DNA from: Crocinitomicaceae bacterium
Lineage (GTDB): Bacteria; Bacteroidota; Bacteroidia; Flavobacteriales_D; Crocinitomicaceae
Assembly (NCBI GenBank): GCA_015662935.1
Contig: DQTF01000136.1
Coordinates: 1-11,608, forward strand
Direction of reading: 5' to 3'
Length of the DNA: 11,608 nucleotides
The first letter of the stretch is position 1. Every line of letters begins with the position of its first letter. Shown in pieces: positions 1-7,726 of this stretch. A program made the translations under genes and the position numbers. The notes below the pieces were generated by a model, which was not told the origin of the DNA, did not search any database, and saw nothing but the letters and a program-made list of their open reading frames with translations.

Positions 1-2434
1 CGTGAGCTTGATGTGCTGGCCAAGCTGATAATGGAATTTGAATTTCTTGCGTGTTACCTGTATTCCCTGGTGGAGTATGACAAATAGTGATTTTATACTC
101 TTCCTGAACCTCATCCTCAGAATCACCTTCGTCATTGTCATCTTGGTCATCGTCATGACCTTCGTTAGAGATATCTTCTTTGATTATTCTTCTAATTCTA
201 ATTAACTCTAAAACTTCACCGCAATCATTCGTTGCAATTAGTTGAATAGTATTAGTCCCTTCAATTAATGTTACATTTACTTGAAATATTTTAGTGGAAG
301 AATTAAAAGATCCTCCTCCTAAATTTACTCCATTTACTACTAGTTGAATTTGATTTCGATTCGTTATGTTCTGCATGACAGCTTTTACTAAAATAACCTC
401 ATCTTGAGTCGAAGAAATTGTTGGTAAAACAACTGTAATAATAGGTTCTTTACATGTTGAGAAGTCAATGTTAATTTGTTGACTTGAATTACCACAATCA
501 TTTGTTGCAACAATTTGAATATTGTTGCTTCCTTCTTTTAAAACTATATTTGTCTCAAACACCCTTGTAGAAGGGTTAAAGCTGCCTCCGCTAACAACAA
601 CACCATTCACGACCAATTTGATTTGGTTGATTGCTGTTATATTAGATAGCTGTGCCTTAATTGTAGTTGTACCAACTTCTGTTGCGAAATTATTCTGAGA
701 AAGTAACGTAACTGCTGGTAAAGAACAAGGAACGTACTCAATTGTTACTGTTTCTGCATCAGAACCACACTCATTGCTTGCAAAAAGCTCAAATGTATTG
801 GTGCCTTGTGATAAATTAACCGTTCCTTCAAAAGAGTTAGAAGTAATGTTATATGTAAAACTTCTGTTCATTCCGTTCAATCTAAAACTGATATTGTTTT
901 GATTAACAACATTTAATATCGTTGCGCGAAAAGTAAACGTTCGCTTATCAACCAATTGAGAATTACTATTATTAAGAATAGAAATAAATGGACTTACACA
1001 GTTGGCATAAGTAACATTTATTATTTGTTCTACTGTTCCGCAATCGTTACTTGCTACAATTTTTAACGTATTAATGCCTGCTTTCAAAGCTGTGTTACTC
1101 GAAAAATTACTAGTGGTAGCATTATAAACGAAGTTGTTCGTTCTTGTTCCGTTTACGAAGTAATTAACAACCGTTGCATTTACAACATTTGCATTCACCA
1201 AAATATTCTGTCGGTCCACTGAGACACCATTCCCTTGTGGCTGAACAAATCCTATTGACGGAGCTGTACAGTTAACGTAGTTTATTGTTAACGTTTCTTC
1301 ATCATTTCCACAAGCGTTTCCAGCATTAATTCTTATCGTATTATTTCCTGGAGAAAGCAAAATCGTACTTTCAAAACGTTCGTTATTTCTATTGAATAAA
1401 AAATTAGTTGACTGGTGTCCATTCACAGAAAAAGTAATGTTTTCTCGTCCTGCTAATTCTGAAATTCTACCTTTCACCAAAAACTCATTCGAATAAACAG
1501 TTATTGTTCTATTTCTTGGAGAAGAAATGCTAATGATTGGCGAATTACACTCAACTGTGTTTCCTCCAGTATTTACATTATTGGAATTGCTCCCTCCTGA
1601 ATTGACATCAGCGACACCTTCTACTCGTCTTCTAATGTTAAATTTTAAATACGCATTGGTATAATGGTAGATGTCATTTGTAATTCCCCATCTTTTAGTT
1701 GGGTCGGTGTATCCATCAAATACATCTTTCATTGCGAAAGTTGTTCTATGTTCAAACCCAATAGAAAACCTTGGTGAAACTTGGTATCCAAGACCAAATC
1801 CAAGACTTGGAACAAGGTCTGCGTTAAATCTACTTTGCGAAGATCCGTCAAGAGCAAGGTCATAGTTCTTGTCAGAAATGTCTCTTAACTCAGAACGTGT
1901 AATTCCATCTGGGGAATAGTTGTAAATAAATTCGTCCAAAGTTAAAGTATCTTCATATAGCAAGTTTCCTTTGGTTTGATTAAAGCTAATTCCAATCCCA
2001 CCAAAAATATAAGGATCCCATCCTGTATTCTCGCGAATTCCATTTGCATGAATCACTAATTCTAGACCTAACTCATGTACTTTGGTTTGAAAATTATTGA
2101 TCGTGTATCCTAGTGTATCGTACTTTTGACTGACAATACTTGTTGCATCATAGTTCAGCAAAGAAGTTGTATCATAATCTTGACCTTTCCAGTTTCCACC
2201 AAGGTATCTACCTCTAAGGTCAAAACTTACTTTTTTTCCATAATTATAGTTGAATGATTTACCAACGATGATTCCCCAAGCTCCACCGAACTTGTTTTTT
2301 ACATCTGTCGTATTCCAAGTTGCTCCAGCGTTTATACCCCAAAACCATTTTGAATCTGTGTCATAATCAAGTCGTTGAGCATTCACACTGTTAATGATCA
2401 ACACGAGAAATCCGAGAGTAATTAATTTTTTCAT
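1..2434 (-). CDS. Large exported protein: beta-barrel domain, five Ig-like repeats, acidic stretch (3' end off window)
   Basis: The frame is open without a stop from the ATG at 2434-2432 to the left edge: 811 codons plus one base, C-terminus missing. Residues 1-19 are a signal peptide ending VNA before Gln20. Residues 21-270 are rich in aromatic/glycine alternating segments (for example DPYIFGGIGISF, PSLGFGLGYQVSPRFSIGFE, NAYLKFNIRRR), as in outer-membrane beta-barrels. A Gly/Ser/Asn linker (278-293) leads to five tandem repeats of 90-93 residues starting at Cys296, 389, 479, 570 and 661. Each has a central vNG strand, an EGtNtI-like strand and an AtNdCG motif, resembling bacterial Ig-like (glucodextranase-B-type) domains. 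Residues 752-780 are mostly Asp/Glu, followed by a KITICHTPPGN motif at the edge. It is divergently transcribed from the T9SS cargo gene. The role is unknown; a surface adhesin or envelope structural protein is inferred. Coding status is very secure, function is not. Confidence 0.93.
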   Translation of the reverse strand, partial: MKKLITLGFLVLIINSVNAQRLDYDTDSKWFWGINAGATWNTTDVKNKFGGAWGIIVGKSFNYNYGKKVSFDLRGRYLGGNWKGQDYDTTSLLNYDATSIVSQKYDTLGYTINNFQTKVHELGLELVIHANGIRENTGWDPYIFGGIGISFNQTKGNLLYEDTLTLDEFIYNYSPDGITRSELRDISDKNYDLALDGSSQSRFNADLVPSLGFGLGYQVSPRFSIGFEHRTTFAMKDVFDGYTDPTKRWGITNDIYHYTNAYLKFNIRRRVEGVADVNSGGSNSNNVNTGGNTVECNSPIISISSPRNRTITVYSNEFLVKGRISELAGRENITFSVNGHQSTNFLFNRNNERFESTILLSPGNNTIRINAGNACGNDEETLTINYVNCTAPSIGFVQPQGNGVSVDRQNILVNANVVNATVVNYFVNGTRTNNFVYNATTSNFSSNTALKAGINTLKIVASNDCGTVEQIINVTYANCVSPFISILNNSNSQLVDKRTFTFRATILNVVNQNNISFRLNGMNRSFTYNITSNSFEGTVNLSQGTNTFELFASNECGSDAETVTIEYVPCSLPAVTLLSQNNFATEVGTTTIKAQLSNITAINQIKLVVNGVVVSGGSFNPSTRVFETNIVLKEGSNNIQIVATNDCGNSSQQINIDFSTCKEPIITVVLPTISSTQDEVILVKAVMQNITNRNQIQLVVNGVNLGGGSFNSSTKIFQVNVTLIEGTNTIQLIATNDCGEVLELIRIRRIIKEDISNEGHDDDQDDNDEGDSEDEVQEEYKITICHTPPGNTGNTQEIQIPLSAWPAHQAH
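182..1549 (-). repeat. Five tandem Ig-like repeat units within the large exported protein
   Basis: Units begin at codons for Cys296 (base 1549), Cys389 (1270), Cys479 (1000), Cys570 (727) and Cys661 (454); the last ends near residue 751. Lengths are 93, 90, 91, 91 and about 91 residues. Each contains a second cysteine 76-79 residues after the first, in an N-x-CG context (375, 465, 556, 647, 738), so a disulfide in every domain is plausible. Units 4 and 5 are the most alike (NQIKLVVNGV and NQIQLVVNGV; both have GGSFN and IATNDCG or IVATNDCG), which suggests the most recent duplication. Confidence 0.85.
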
Positions 2435-2585
2435 AAGCTATATTATTATGGTTGTCTCTTTAAAGCTTCTATTTTTATGCCAAAAACTTAAAAAAGTCAA
2501 CTCTTGAGTGCTTCTTCTTTCTTTTCGCTTGGCAAAATTATCTTATTTTTGCTGAAAACACTAGTTAATCGTGTTATATTCGTCT
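2435..2585. promoter_or_regulatory. Divergent promoter region between the Ig-repeat gene and the T9SS cargo gene
   Basis: This 151-base intergenic region separates two head-to-head genes, so it must hold both promoters. On the plus strand TATTTTTG at 2544-2551 matches the Bacteroidota -7 consensus TAnnTTTG; I see no convincing -33 TTTG about 19 bases upstream. A start near 2558 would give a leader of roughly 28 bases. On the minus strand TTGAC followed by AT-rich sequence is present, but no clean -7 box. Confidence 0.5.
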
Positions 2586-3872
2586 ATGAAGCAAATTGTT
2601 GTCTTATTTATTCTATTCTTGTTCATGGGTCAATTCTCTATTTCTCAAGTTGCAAATAATAACTGTGCTAACGCAATTGAATTGTGCCCTAATGTTACGG
2701 AGGCTTCAACAAACATTAATGCAAATACTACTTTTTGTACGGGTTGCGAAGATGATTTTAATTTTTGCTTTCCAACCAATAATACCGTTTGGTTTTCTTT
2801 TACCACCAATGCAACTGGAGGAAATGTTCAAGTCGATTTTTCTAATCTCGTTTTTGCAATCAATCCAGGGCAAGGTTTAGCTATTCAAGCGACAATCATT
2901 CAAGCAACAGCGCCTTGTAGCTCAGGAAGTTATACGCAAATTGGAAATTGTATTTCTACCACAAACGCAAATTTCACTTTGACAGCAACAGGACTTCCTG
3001 CTAACACTTTATACTATGTAGTTGTTGATGGTGACAACACCGGAGCGGGTATTACACAAGCCGCCGAGTGTTCTTTTGATGTGGTTGTTTCTGGTGTTGG
3101 CGTTTCTCATTCTACCCCAACAATACAGGTTAATAGTAGCAACCTTTCTATTTGTGAAAATGATGTCGTAACCTTTTTAGCAAACTCAACTAATTGCCCA
3201 AACATTGGTGATTTTAACTGGTATATAAATGCTAGTTTAGTTGCTGTTACCACAGACTCCACCTTCTCCACCTCAGAACTTTCAGATGGAGATGTAGTAA
3301 CTGTTGAGACGTCCTGCTACCTTCTTTGTACTGAGATAATCAATATAAGTACTGCCCCTTTTACCGTTTATTCTTTTCTCGTTGATGCAGGTCCGGATTT
3401 AACCATTTCTCCGAATATTGCAACAACCATTAACGGAACAACCTCTGCTCCTAGTTATAACTGGAGTCCTGGATTTCTTTTTAGCGACCCGAACTCTTTA
3501 AATACAATTGTTACCACAGATCAAACAATAACTATCACTTTGACAGCAACAGAAAATGGATGTACTTTATCCGATGATTTAGTTCTAACTGTCACTTCAG
3601 GTTTAGACATTCCGAATACTTTTTCTCCAAATGGAGACGGCACCAATGAGAAGTGGATTATTCAAGGAATTGAATCTTACCCCGATTGTAATATCAAGAT
3701 TTTTACTCGCTGGGGGCAAGAAGTCTTTTTTGCAACGGGTTATAATGATGAAAAAGCGTGGGACGGATCAAAAAAATCTGGCTTAGCAGCAGAAGGTGTT
3801 TATTTTTACATTCTCGATTTAAATGATGGGAATTCTCCATTAATTAAAGGATCATTAACACTTATTAGATGA
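2586..3872 (+). CDS. Secreted protein with T9SS type B sorting domain (gliding-motility-associated C-terminal domain)
   Basis: The product has 428 residues. I chose the ATG at 2586 rather than the in-frame GTG at 2571 because it starts directly with a signal peptide (MKQIVVLFILFLFMG, cleavage near SIS-Q). Residues about 22-175 form a cysteine-rich beta domain with NTVWFSFTT and YYVVVDGDN, of the kind found N-terminal in many Bacteroidota surface proteins. Residues about 180-335 look like Ig/PKD-type modules (CENDVVTF, DAGPDLTI, YNWSPG). From Leu340 the CHU_C/type B sorting domain is clear: IPNTFSPNGDGTNEKW, then FTRWGQEVF, AWDGSKKSG, EGVYFYIL and the short terminal strand. By family knowledge this domain directs the protein through the type IX system to the surface or medium. 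The stop overlaps the PorP/SprF start, which suggests the two are coupled. Ligand or substrate is unknown. Confidence 0.93.
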   Translation: MKQIVVLFILFLFMGQFSISQVANNNCANAIELCPNVTEASTNINANTTFCTGCEDDFNFCFPTNNTVWFSFTTNATGGNVQVDFSNLVFAINPGQGLAIQATIIQATAPCSSGSYTQIGNCISTTNANFTLTATGLPANTLYYVVVDGDNTGAGITQAAECSFDVVVSGVGVSHSTPTIQVNSSNLSICENDVVTFLANSTNCPNIGDFNWYINASLVAVTTDSTFSTSELSDGDVVTVETSCYLLCTEIINISTAPFTVYSFLVDAGPDLTISPNIATTINGTTSAPSYNWSPGFLFSDPNSLNTIVTTDQTITITLTATENGCTLSDDLVLTVTSGLDIPNTFSPNGDGTNEKWIIQGIESYPDCNIKIFTRWGQEVFFATGYNDEKAWDGSKKSGLAAEGVYFYILDLNDGNSPLIKGSLTLIR

Positions 3873-4795
3873 TTCAAAAAACCTTACTTCTTGTTCTTTT
3901 AATTTCATCACAGAATCTATTTTCACAACAACTTCCGCAATATTCTCAATGGTACGCAAATCAATTTGTAGGCAATCCTTCGCATGCTGGAATCAAAAGA
4001 TGTATAGATGTTCACACGCTTTATAGAAATCAATGGGTAGGATTTAGTGGAGCTCCAAAAAGTGGGTTTTTAACGGTTAGTATTCCACTTTACAAACAAA
4101 GAAAACAATATTTATCTGCTAGACATGGCACAGGCTTTAAGTTTGAAAGAGATGAGATTGGTCAGTTTAGCACCAGTCGATTAAACATTGCTTATGCTGC
4201 GCATTTTAATTTTGATAAATACAAGCGCTTATCTTTAGGTTTATATGGGGGGGTTGTGCAAATGGGTTATAACCCTGCAACCGTTCATGTTGCAAATATT
4301 GACCCAGCAGTTCTTTCAGAAGCTTCTATAGTTGCTCCTGACGCTTCGTTTGGAACTTGGTTCAATGACCAAAACTACTTCGTAGGTTTATCCTTATTGA
4401 ACTTAATACCAACGAAATGGAATAACGTAGGGGTTAATTCAAAGAATTTTACGCATATTAATTTAAACGCCGGCTACCGTCTTGGAGCCAATGATAACAT
4501 GTCTTTTATTCCTGCATTTATGTTGCGTGTTCCAACAAGAGGGAAGGCAAACATTGACCTAAACCTACTTTGGGATTATAAAAACACCTTAAGCTTAGGT
4601 TTGGGGTATCGAAGTACAGATGCGCTTATAGCCTTTGTTTCTATTAAGATTAATTCTCAGTTTGCCTTAAATTATTCCTTTGATTATACCTTGTCTGACA
4701 TTCAAAAAGCAGCGAAGAATACCCACGAAATTTCTATTCGTTTTTCTACTTGCAAGATTAAAAAAGAGCGTACAGCAAGCTGTCCTTTGTTTTAA
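3869..4795 (+). CDS. PorP/SprF family type IX secretion-associated outer-membrane protein
   Basis: The product has 308 residues. The signal peptide is residues 1-19 (QKTLLLVLLISSQNLFS, then QQ). The family signature follows: QYSQWYANQF, NPSHAG, and YRNQWVGFSGAPKSG at about residues 52-66. Amphipathic strands run through the rest (LSLGLYGG, LSLGLGYRS, ALNYSFDYTLSDI) and the chain ends near HEISIRFSTC, as usual for this family. PorP/SprF proteins are predicted outer-membrane barrels; SprF in Flavobacterium johnsoniae is needed for surface delivery of the adhesin SprB, and paralogues typically sit beside individual type B cargo genes. The start codon overlaps the cargo gene stop as ATGA, so translation is probably coupled. 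I infer that this protein serves the upstream cargo. A gene symbol is not given because genomes of this group carry many paralogues. Confidence 0.93.
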   Translation: MIQKTLLLVLLISSQNLFSQQLPQYSQWYANQFVGNPSHAGIKRCIDVHTLYRNQWVGFSGAPKSGFLTVSIPLYKQRKQYLSARHGTGFKFERDEIGQFSTSRLNIAYAAHFNFDKYKRLSLGLYGGVVQMGYNPATVHVANIDPAVLSEASIVAPDASFGTWFNDQNYFVGLSLLNLIPTKWNNVGVNSKNFTHINLNAGYRLGANDNMSFIPAFMLRVPTRGKANIDLNLLWDYKNTLSLGLGYRSTDALIAFVSIKINSQFALNYSFDYTLSDIQKAAKNTHEISIRFSTCKIKKERTASCPLF

Positions 4796-4811
4796 AAAGA
4801 GCTTTCTTAAC

Positions 4812-4845
4812 CTATCGATGTGTATAAAAACAACTGCATTGATAG
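4812..4845 (+). other. Inverted repeat between the PorP/SprF gene and the OmpA-family gene
   Basis: CTATCGATG at 4812-4820 can pair with CATTGATAG at 4837-4845 across a 16-base loop, giving nine pairs in RNA including one G-U. No T-run follows, so it is not a standard intrinsic terminator. It could be an mRNA processing or stability element, a weak operator, or chance. Confidence 0.35.
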
Positions 4846-4866
4846 ATATTGCAACATAGTTCTCAG

Positions 4867-4874
4867 CATCTTTG
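4867..4874 (+). promoter_or_regulatory. Possible -7 box for the OmpA-family lipoprotein gene
   Basis: CATCTTTG differs from TAnnTTTG only at the first base and lies 16 bases before the ATG at 4891. No -33 element is visible at the expected distance. The gene could instead be read through from the PorP/SprF gene, since no intrinsic terminator lies between them. Confidence 0.3.
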
Positions 4875-4890
4875 TTAAAAATCTAAGGTT

Positions 4891-5853
4891 ATGAAATTTT
4901 TAGGAGGAGTCTTTTTATTGGTGTTGCTCATTTCTTCTTGTGTTCCAGCAAATAAATACAATGAATTGGTCGAGAAAGAAAAATTATGTTCAGAAGAATT
5001 AAATAAATACAAAACTTCGGCACTTAATGCTCAAGCAGAAGCCGCGGACTTTAAATCAAAACATTCTCTATTGACGAAGCAAGTTTCACAATTAAAGTCA
5101 GACACCACAAAACTTGGTGCTGATTACAGAACGATGTATGCAAAATATGCAAAACTGGCGCAGATCAATGAATCACTAGAAACAACTTACAATAAACTCC
5201 GTTTAACTGGAGCAAAAGAAAGTGCCCATCTTCATTCTGACTTAGAATCAAAACAAATTGAACTACAAAAGAAAGAAGATGCATTACTTAAGCTTGAAAA
5301 AGAATTGCTTGAAAAACAAGCATTATTAGTAGAACGAGAACAAAGGGTGAATGAGCTTGAAACAATTATCAGAGAGCAAGATGAAGCAACGCAACTTTTA
5401 AAAAGCAAAGTGGCAAATGCATTAAAAGGGTTTGCTAATAAAGGTTTAAAGGTTGAAGAAAAAAACGGAAAAATTTATGTGAGTTTGGAGGCTAAATTGC
5501 TTTTCAACTCCGGTAGTACGTCCGTTGAAACTGAAGGACAAGAAGCCTTAATAGATCTTGCAAAGGTTTTAGAAACGGAAAAAGATTTAGAAATAATTGT
5601 TGAAGGACACACTGATACCGATAAAATGGCTGGAACGAAGCACCCAAAAAACAACTGGGAATTATCCGTTCTACGTTCCACATCTGTGATAGAAATTATG
5701 TTGGCTAATTCTGACATTAATCCAACACAACTAATGGCAGCAGGTCGTTCAGAGTTTATTCCTGTTGACCCAAATGATAAAGCAAAGAACAGAAGAATTG
5801 AAATAATTATTTCTCCGAATCTTAATGCTCTGTACGAAATTATTGGAAGATAA
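4891..5853 (+). CDS. OmpA-family peptidoglycan-binding lipoprotein with long coiled coil
   Basis: The product has 320 residues. A lipoprotein signal ends in the lipobox LISSC with Cys17 as lipidation site. Residues about 25-175 are charged heptad-rich helix (for example QKKEDALLKLEKELLEKQAL), a likely extended coiled coil. Residues about 190-310 are an OmpA C-terminal domain: LLFNSGSTSV, VEGHTDTD (Asp242), WELSVLRSTSV (Arg262), AAGRSEFIP and NRRIEIIIS. In characterised OmpA domains the Asp of HTD and the Arg after LS bind diaminopimelate of peptidoglycan, and both are kept here. It probably tethers a membrane to peptidoglycan, with the coil as spacer. OmpA-family proteins often accompany PorP/SprF genes in Bacteroidota, and here one follows by 95 bases, so a functional link is reasonable but unproven. 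Confidence 0.92.
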   Translation: MKFLGGVFLLVLLISSCVPANKYNELVEKEKLCSEELNKYKTSALNAQAEAADFKSKHSLLTKQVSQLKSDTTKLGADYRTMYAKYAKLAQINESLETTYNKLRLTGAKESAHLHSDLESKQIELQKKEDALLKLEKELLEKQALLVEREQRVNELETIIREQDEATQLLKSKVANALKGFANKGLKVEEKNGKIYVSLEAKLLFNSGSTSVETEGQEALIDLAKVLETEKDLEIIVEGHTDTDKMAGTKHPKNNWELSVLRSTSVIEIMLANSDINPTQLMAAGRSEFIPVDPNDKAKNRRIEIIISPNLNALYEIIGR

Positions 5854-5904
5854 AATATATCGTTAAATCAGTCTGCCTTGGATAAATTCTTTCTTCTATT
5901 TTGC

Positions 5905-5912
5905 TACATTTG
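5905..5912 (+). promoter_or_regulatory. -7 promoter box of uvrC, immediately upstream of the start codon
   Basis: TACATTTG is an exact match to TAnnTTTG and ends 4 bases before the uvrC ATG at 5917. A TTGG at 5878-5881, 23 bases upstream of the box, could be the -33 element at a long spacing. If the box is used, transcription would start at or within a few bases of the start codon, giving a leaderless or near-leaderless mRNA. Confidence 0.5.
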
Positions 5913-5916
5913 ATTT

Positions 5917-7722
5917 ATGACAGCAAAGAGTGAAGAAATTAAATTGAAGTTGAGAACACTTCCAGAAAAACCTGGGGTGTATCAGTTTTATGACTCTTTA
6001 GACAAAATTCTCTATGTTGGAAAGGCTAAAAACCTTAAAAAACGAGTTTCTTCCTACTTTAATAAAACGCAAGAATATGGCAAAACCAGAGTTCTTGTTC
6101 GTCAAATCGTTGACATTAAATACATTGTTGTTGATACAGAATTAGATGCTCTTTTACTAGAGAACAACCTCATTAAAAAATACCAGCCTAAATACAATAT
6201 TCAGTTAAAAGACGATAAAACTTATCCTTGGATATGTATTAAAAACGAAGCCTTCCCTCGTGTATTTACCACTCGGAGAATGATAAAAGATGGTTCAAAA
6301 TATTTCGGTCCTTATCCCAGTGTTAAGGTTGTAAACACATTACTATCTTTCATTCGTGATGTTTATCCGTTGCGAAATTGCTCCTTAGATTTGTCTAAAA
6401 AGAAAATAGCCGAAGGGAAGCATAAGGTTTGTTTAGAGTATCACATTGGTAACTGCAAAGGAGGATGTGAAGGCAAAGAAACGGAAGAGGAATACGCACA
6501 ATACATTCAAGAAATAGAGCATATTGTAAAAGGAAATATAGGTGAAGTAATTCGATCTCTCAAATACAAAATGCTGGACTATTCTAAGATCCTTCAATTT
6601 GAAAAAGCGCAAGAAGTTAAGGCAAAAATTGAAACGATTAATCGATACAAGGCAAAATCTACTGTTGTTTCACCAACAATTTCTCAAGTAGATGTGATCA
6701 CGGTTTTGCAAGATGTGAAAAGTGCTTTTGTCAATTATCTAGCAATCAACAATGGAGCAATCATTCATGGATTTACCGTCGAGGTAAAGAAGAAGTTAGA
6801 AGAAACGAGAGCGGATATCATCAGTTATGTTCTTCCAGAGATGAGAGAACGGTTCAAAAGCATTACCAAGGAGGTTTTAATAGAAGAGGAAATTGACCTT
6901 GAACTCGATGAAGTTTCTTTCTTCGTACCGCAAAGGGGGGATAAAAAAGCATTGGTTGACCTTTCTAAACGTAATACTAAATTCTTCCGTTTAGAAAAGT
7001 TGAAGCAGGAGAAAATCAAAAACCCTGAGCGACATACCGAGCGGATTTTAGAGCAAATCCGAATTGATTTTAGATTGCCAGACAAACCGGTGCATATAGA
7101 ATGTTTTGATAATTCTAACCTGCAAGGAACCAACGCCGTTGCTGCATGTGTCGTTTTCAGAAATGCAAAGCCAAGCAAAAAGGATTACCGTCATTTTAAC
7201 ATCAAAACCGTTGAAGGGCCAGATGATTTTGCATCTATGGAGGAAGTCGTTTACCGCCGATATAAGAGGTTGTTAGCAGAAGAACAGTCATTACCTCAGT
7301 TAATTATTATTGATGGAGGAAAGGGACAACTAAGTTCTGCACTTATTGCATTGGAAAGGTTAAACTTGAGAGGTAAAATTGCAATCGTTGGAATTGCGAA
7401 GCGTTTAGAAGAGATTTTCTTTCCTGGTGATAGTTTACCTATTTACATTGACAAAAAATCGGAAAGTTTACGCGTCATTCAGTATTTAAGAAATGAAGCG
7501 CATCGGTTTGGAATCACTCACCATAGAAATAAAAGAAGTAAAGCCTCCTTGACTTCTGAAATAACGCAAATAGAAGGAATTGGTCCCAAAACACATGAAG
7601 ATTTAATGAAATCACTCAAAACGATCAGCGCTATTAAAAATGCCTCTTTAGAATCCTTGCAAGCTGTAATCGGTGTTGCAAAAGGAAGGCTCGTGTTCGA
7701 TTATTTTAAGAAAAATAAATAG
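5917..7722 (+). CDS. uvrC: UvrABC system protein C (excinuclease ABC subunit C)
   Basis: UvrC makes both incisions around a DNA lesion in nucleotide excision repair, after UvrA/UvrB recognition. The 601-residue length is normal and all domains are present. The GIY-YIG nuclease is at about residues 14-95: PGVYQF with Tyr22, LYVGKAKNLKKR with Tyr33 and Arg43, and LLLENNLIKK with Glu82. A four-cysteine cluster (Cys155, 172, 180, 184) matches the iron-sulfur-binding cysteines of other UvrC proteins. The UVR motif that contacts UvrB lies at about 208-243. The RNase H-like 5' nuclease domain has Asp398 (FDNSN), Asp466 (IIDGGKGQ) and a histidine in THHR (535-536). Tandem helix-hairpin-helix motifs (QIEGIGPKTHEDL and beyond) end the protein. 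It appears intact and has its own putative promoter. The neighbours are not repair genes. Confidence 0.98.
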   Translation: MTAKSEEIKLKLRTLPEKPGVYQFYDSLDKILYVGKAKNLKKRVSSYFNKTQEYGKTRVLVRQIVDIKYIVVDTELDALLLENNLIKKYQPKYNIQLKDDKTYPWICIKNEAFPRVFTTRRMIKDGSKYFGPYPSVKVVNTLLSFIRDVYPLRNCSLDLSKKKIAEGKHKVCLEYHIGNCKGGCEGKETEEEYAQYIQEIEHIVKGNIGEVIRSLKYKMLDYSKILQFEKAQEVKAKIETINRYKAKSTVVSPTISQVDVITVLQDVKSAFVNYLAINNGAIIHGFTVEVKKKLEETRADIISYVLPEMRERFKSITKEVLIEEEIDLELDEVSFFVPQRGDKKALVDLSKRNTKFFRLEKLKQEKIKNPERHTERILEQIRIDFRLPDKPVHIECFDNSNLQGTNAVAACVVFRNAKPSKKDYRHFNIKTVEGPDDFASMEEVVYRRYKRLLAEEQSLPQLIIIDGGKGQLSSALIALERLNLRGKIAIVGIAKRLEEIFFPGDSLPIYIDKKSESLRVIQYLRNEAHRFGITHHRNKRSKASLTSEITQIEGIGPKTHEDLMKSLKTISAIKNASLESLQAVIGVAKGRLVFDYFKKNK

Positions 7723-7726
7723 CTTG

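Noticed and set aside
1671..1865. 64-codon plus-strand open frame opposite the large exported protein
   Set aside because: It lies inside a secure 811-codon coding region on the other strand and its product has no recognisable features.
2571..2585. In-frame GTG start five codons upstream of the T9SS cargo ATG
   Set aside because: The ATG at 2586 begins directly with a normal signal peptide; the GTG would add an untypical five-residue extension close to the likely transcription start.
6825..7178. 117-codon minus-strand open frame inside uvrC
   Set aside because: It is antisense to the conserved UvrC nuclease region and is explained by codon composition of uvrC.
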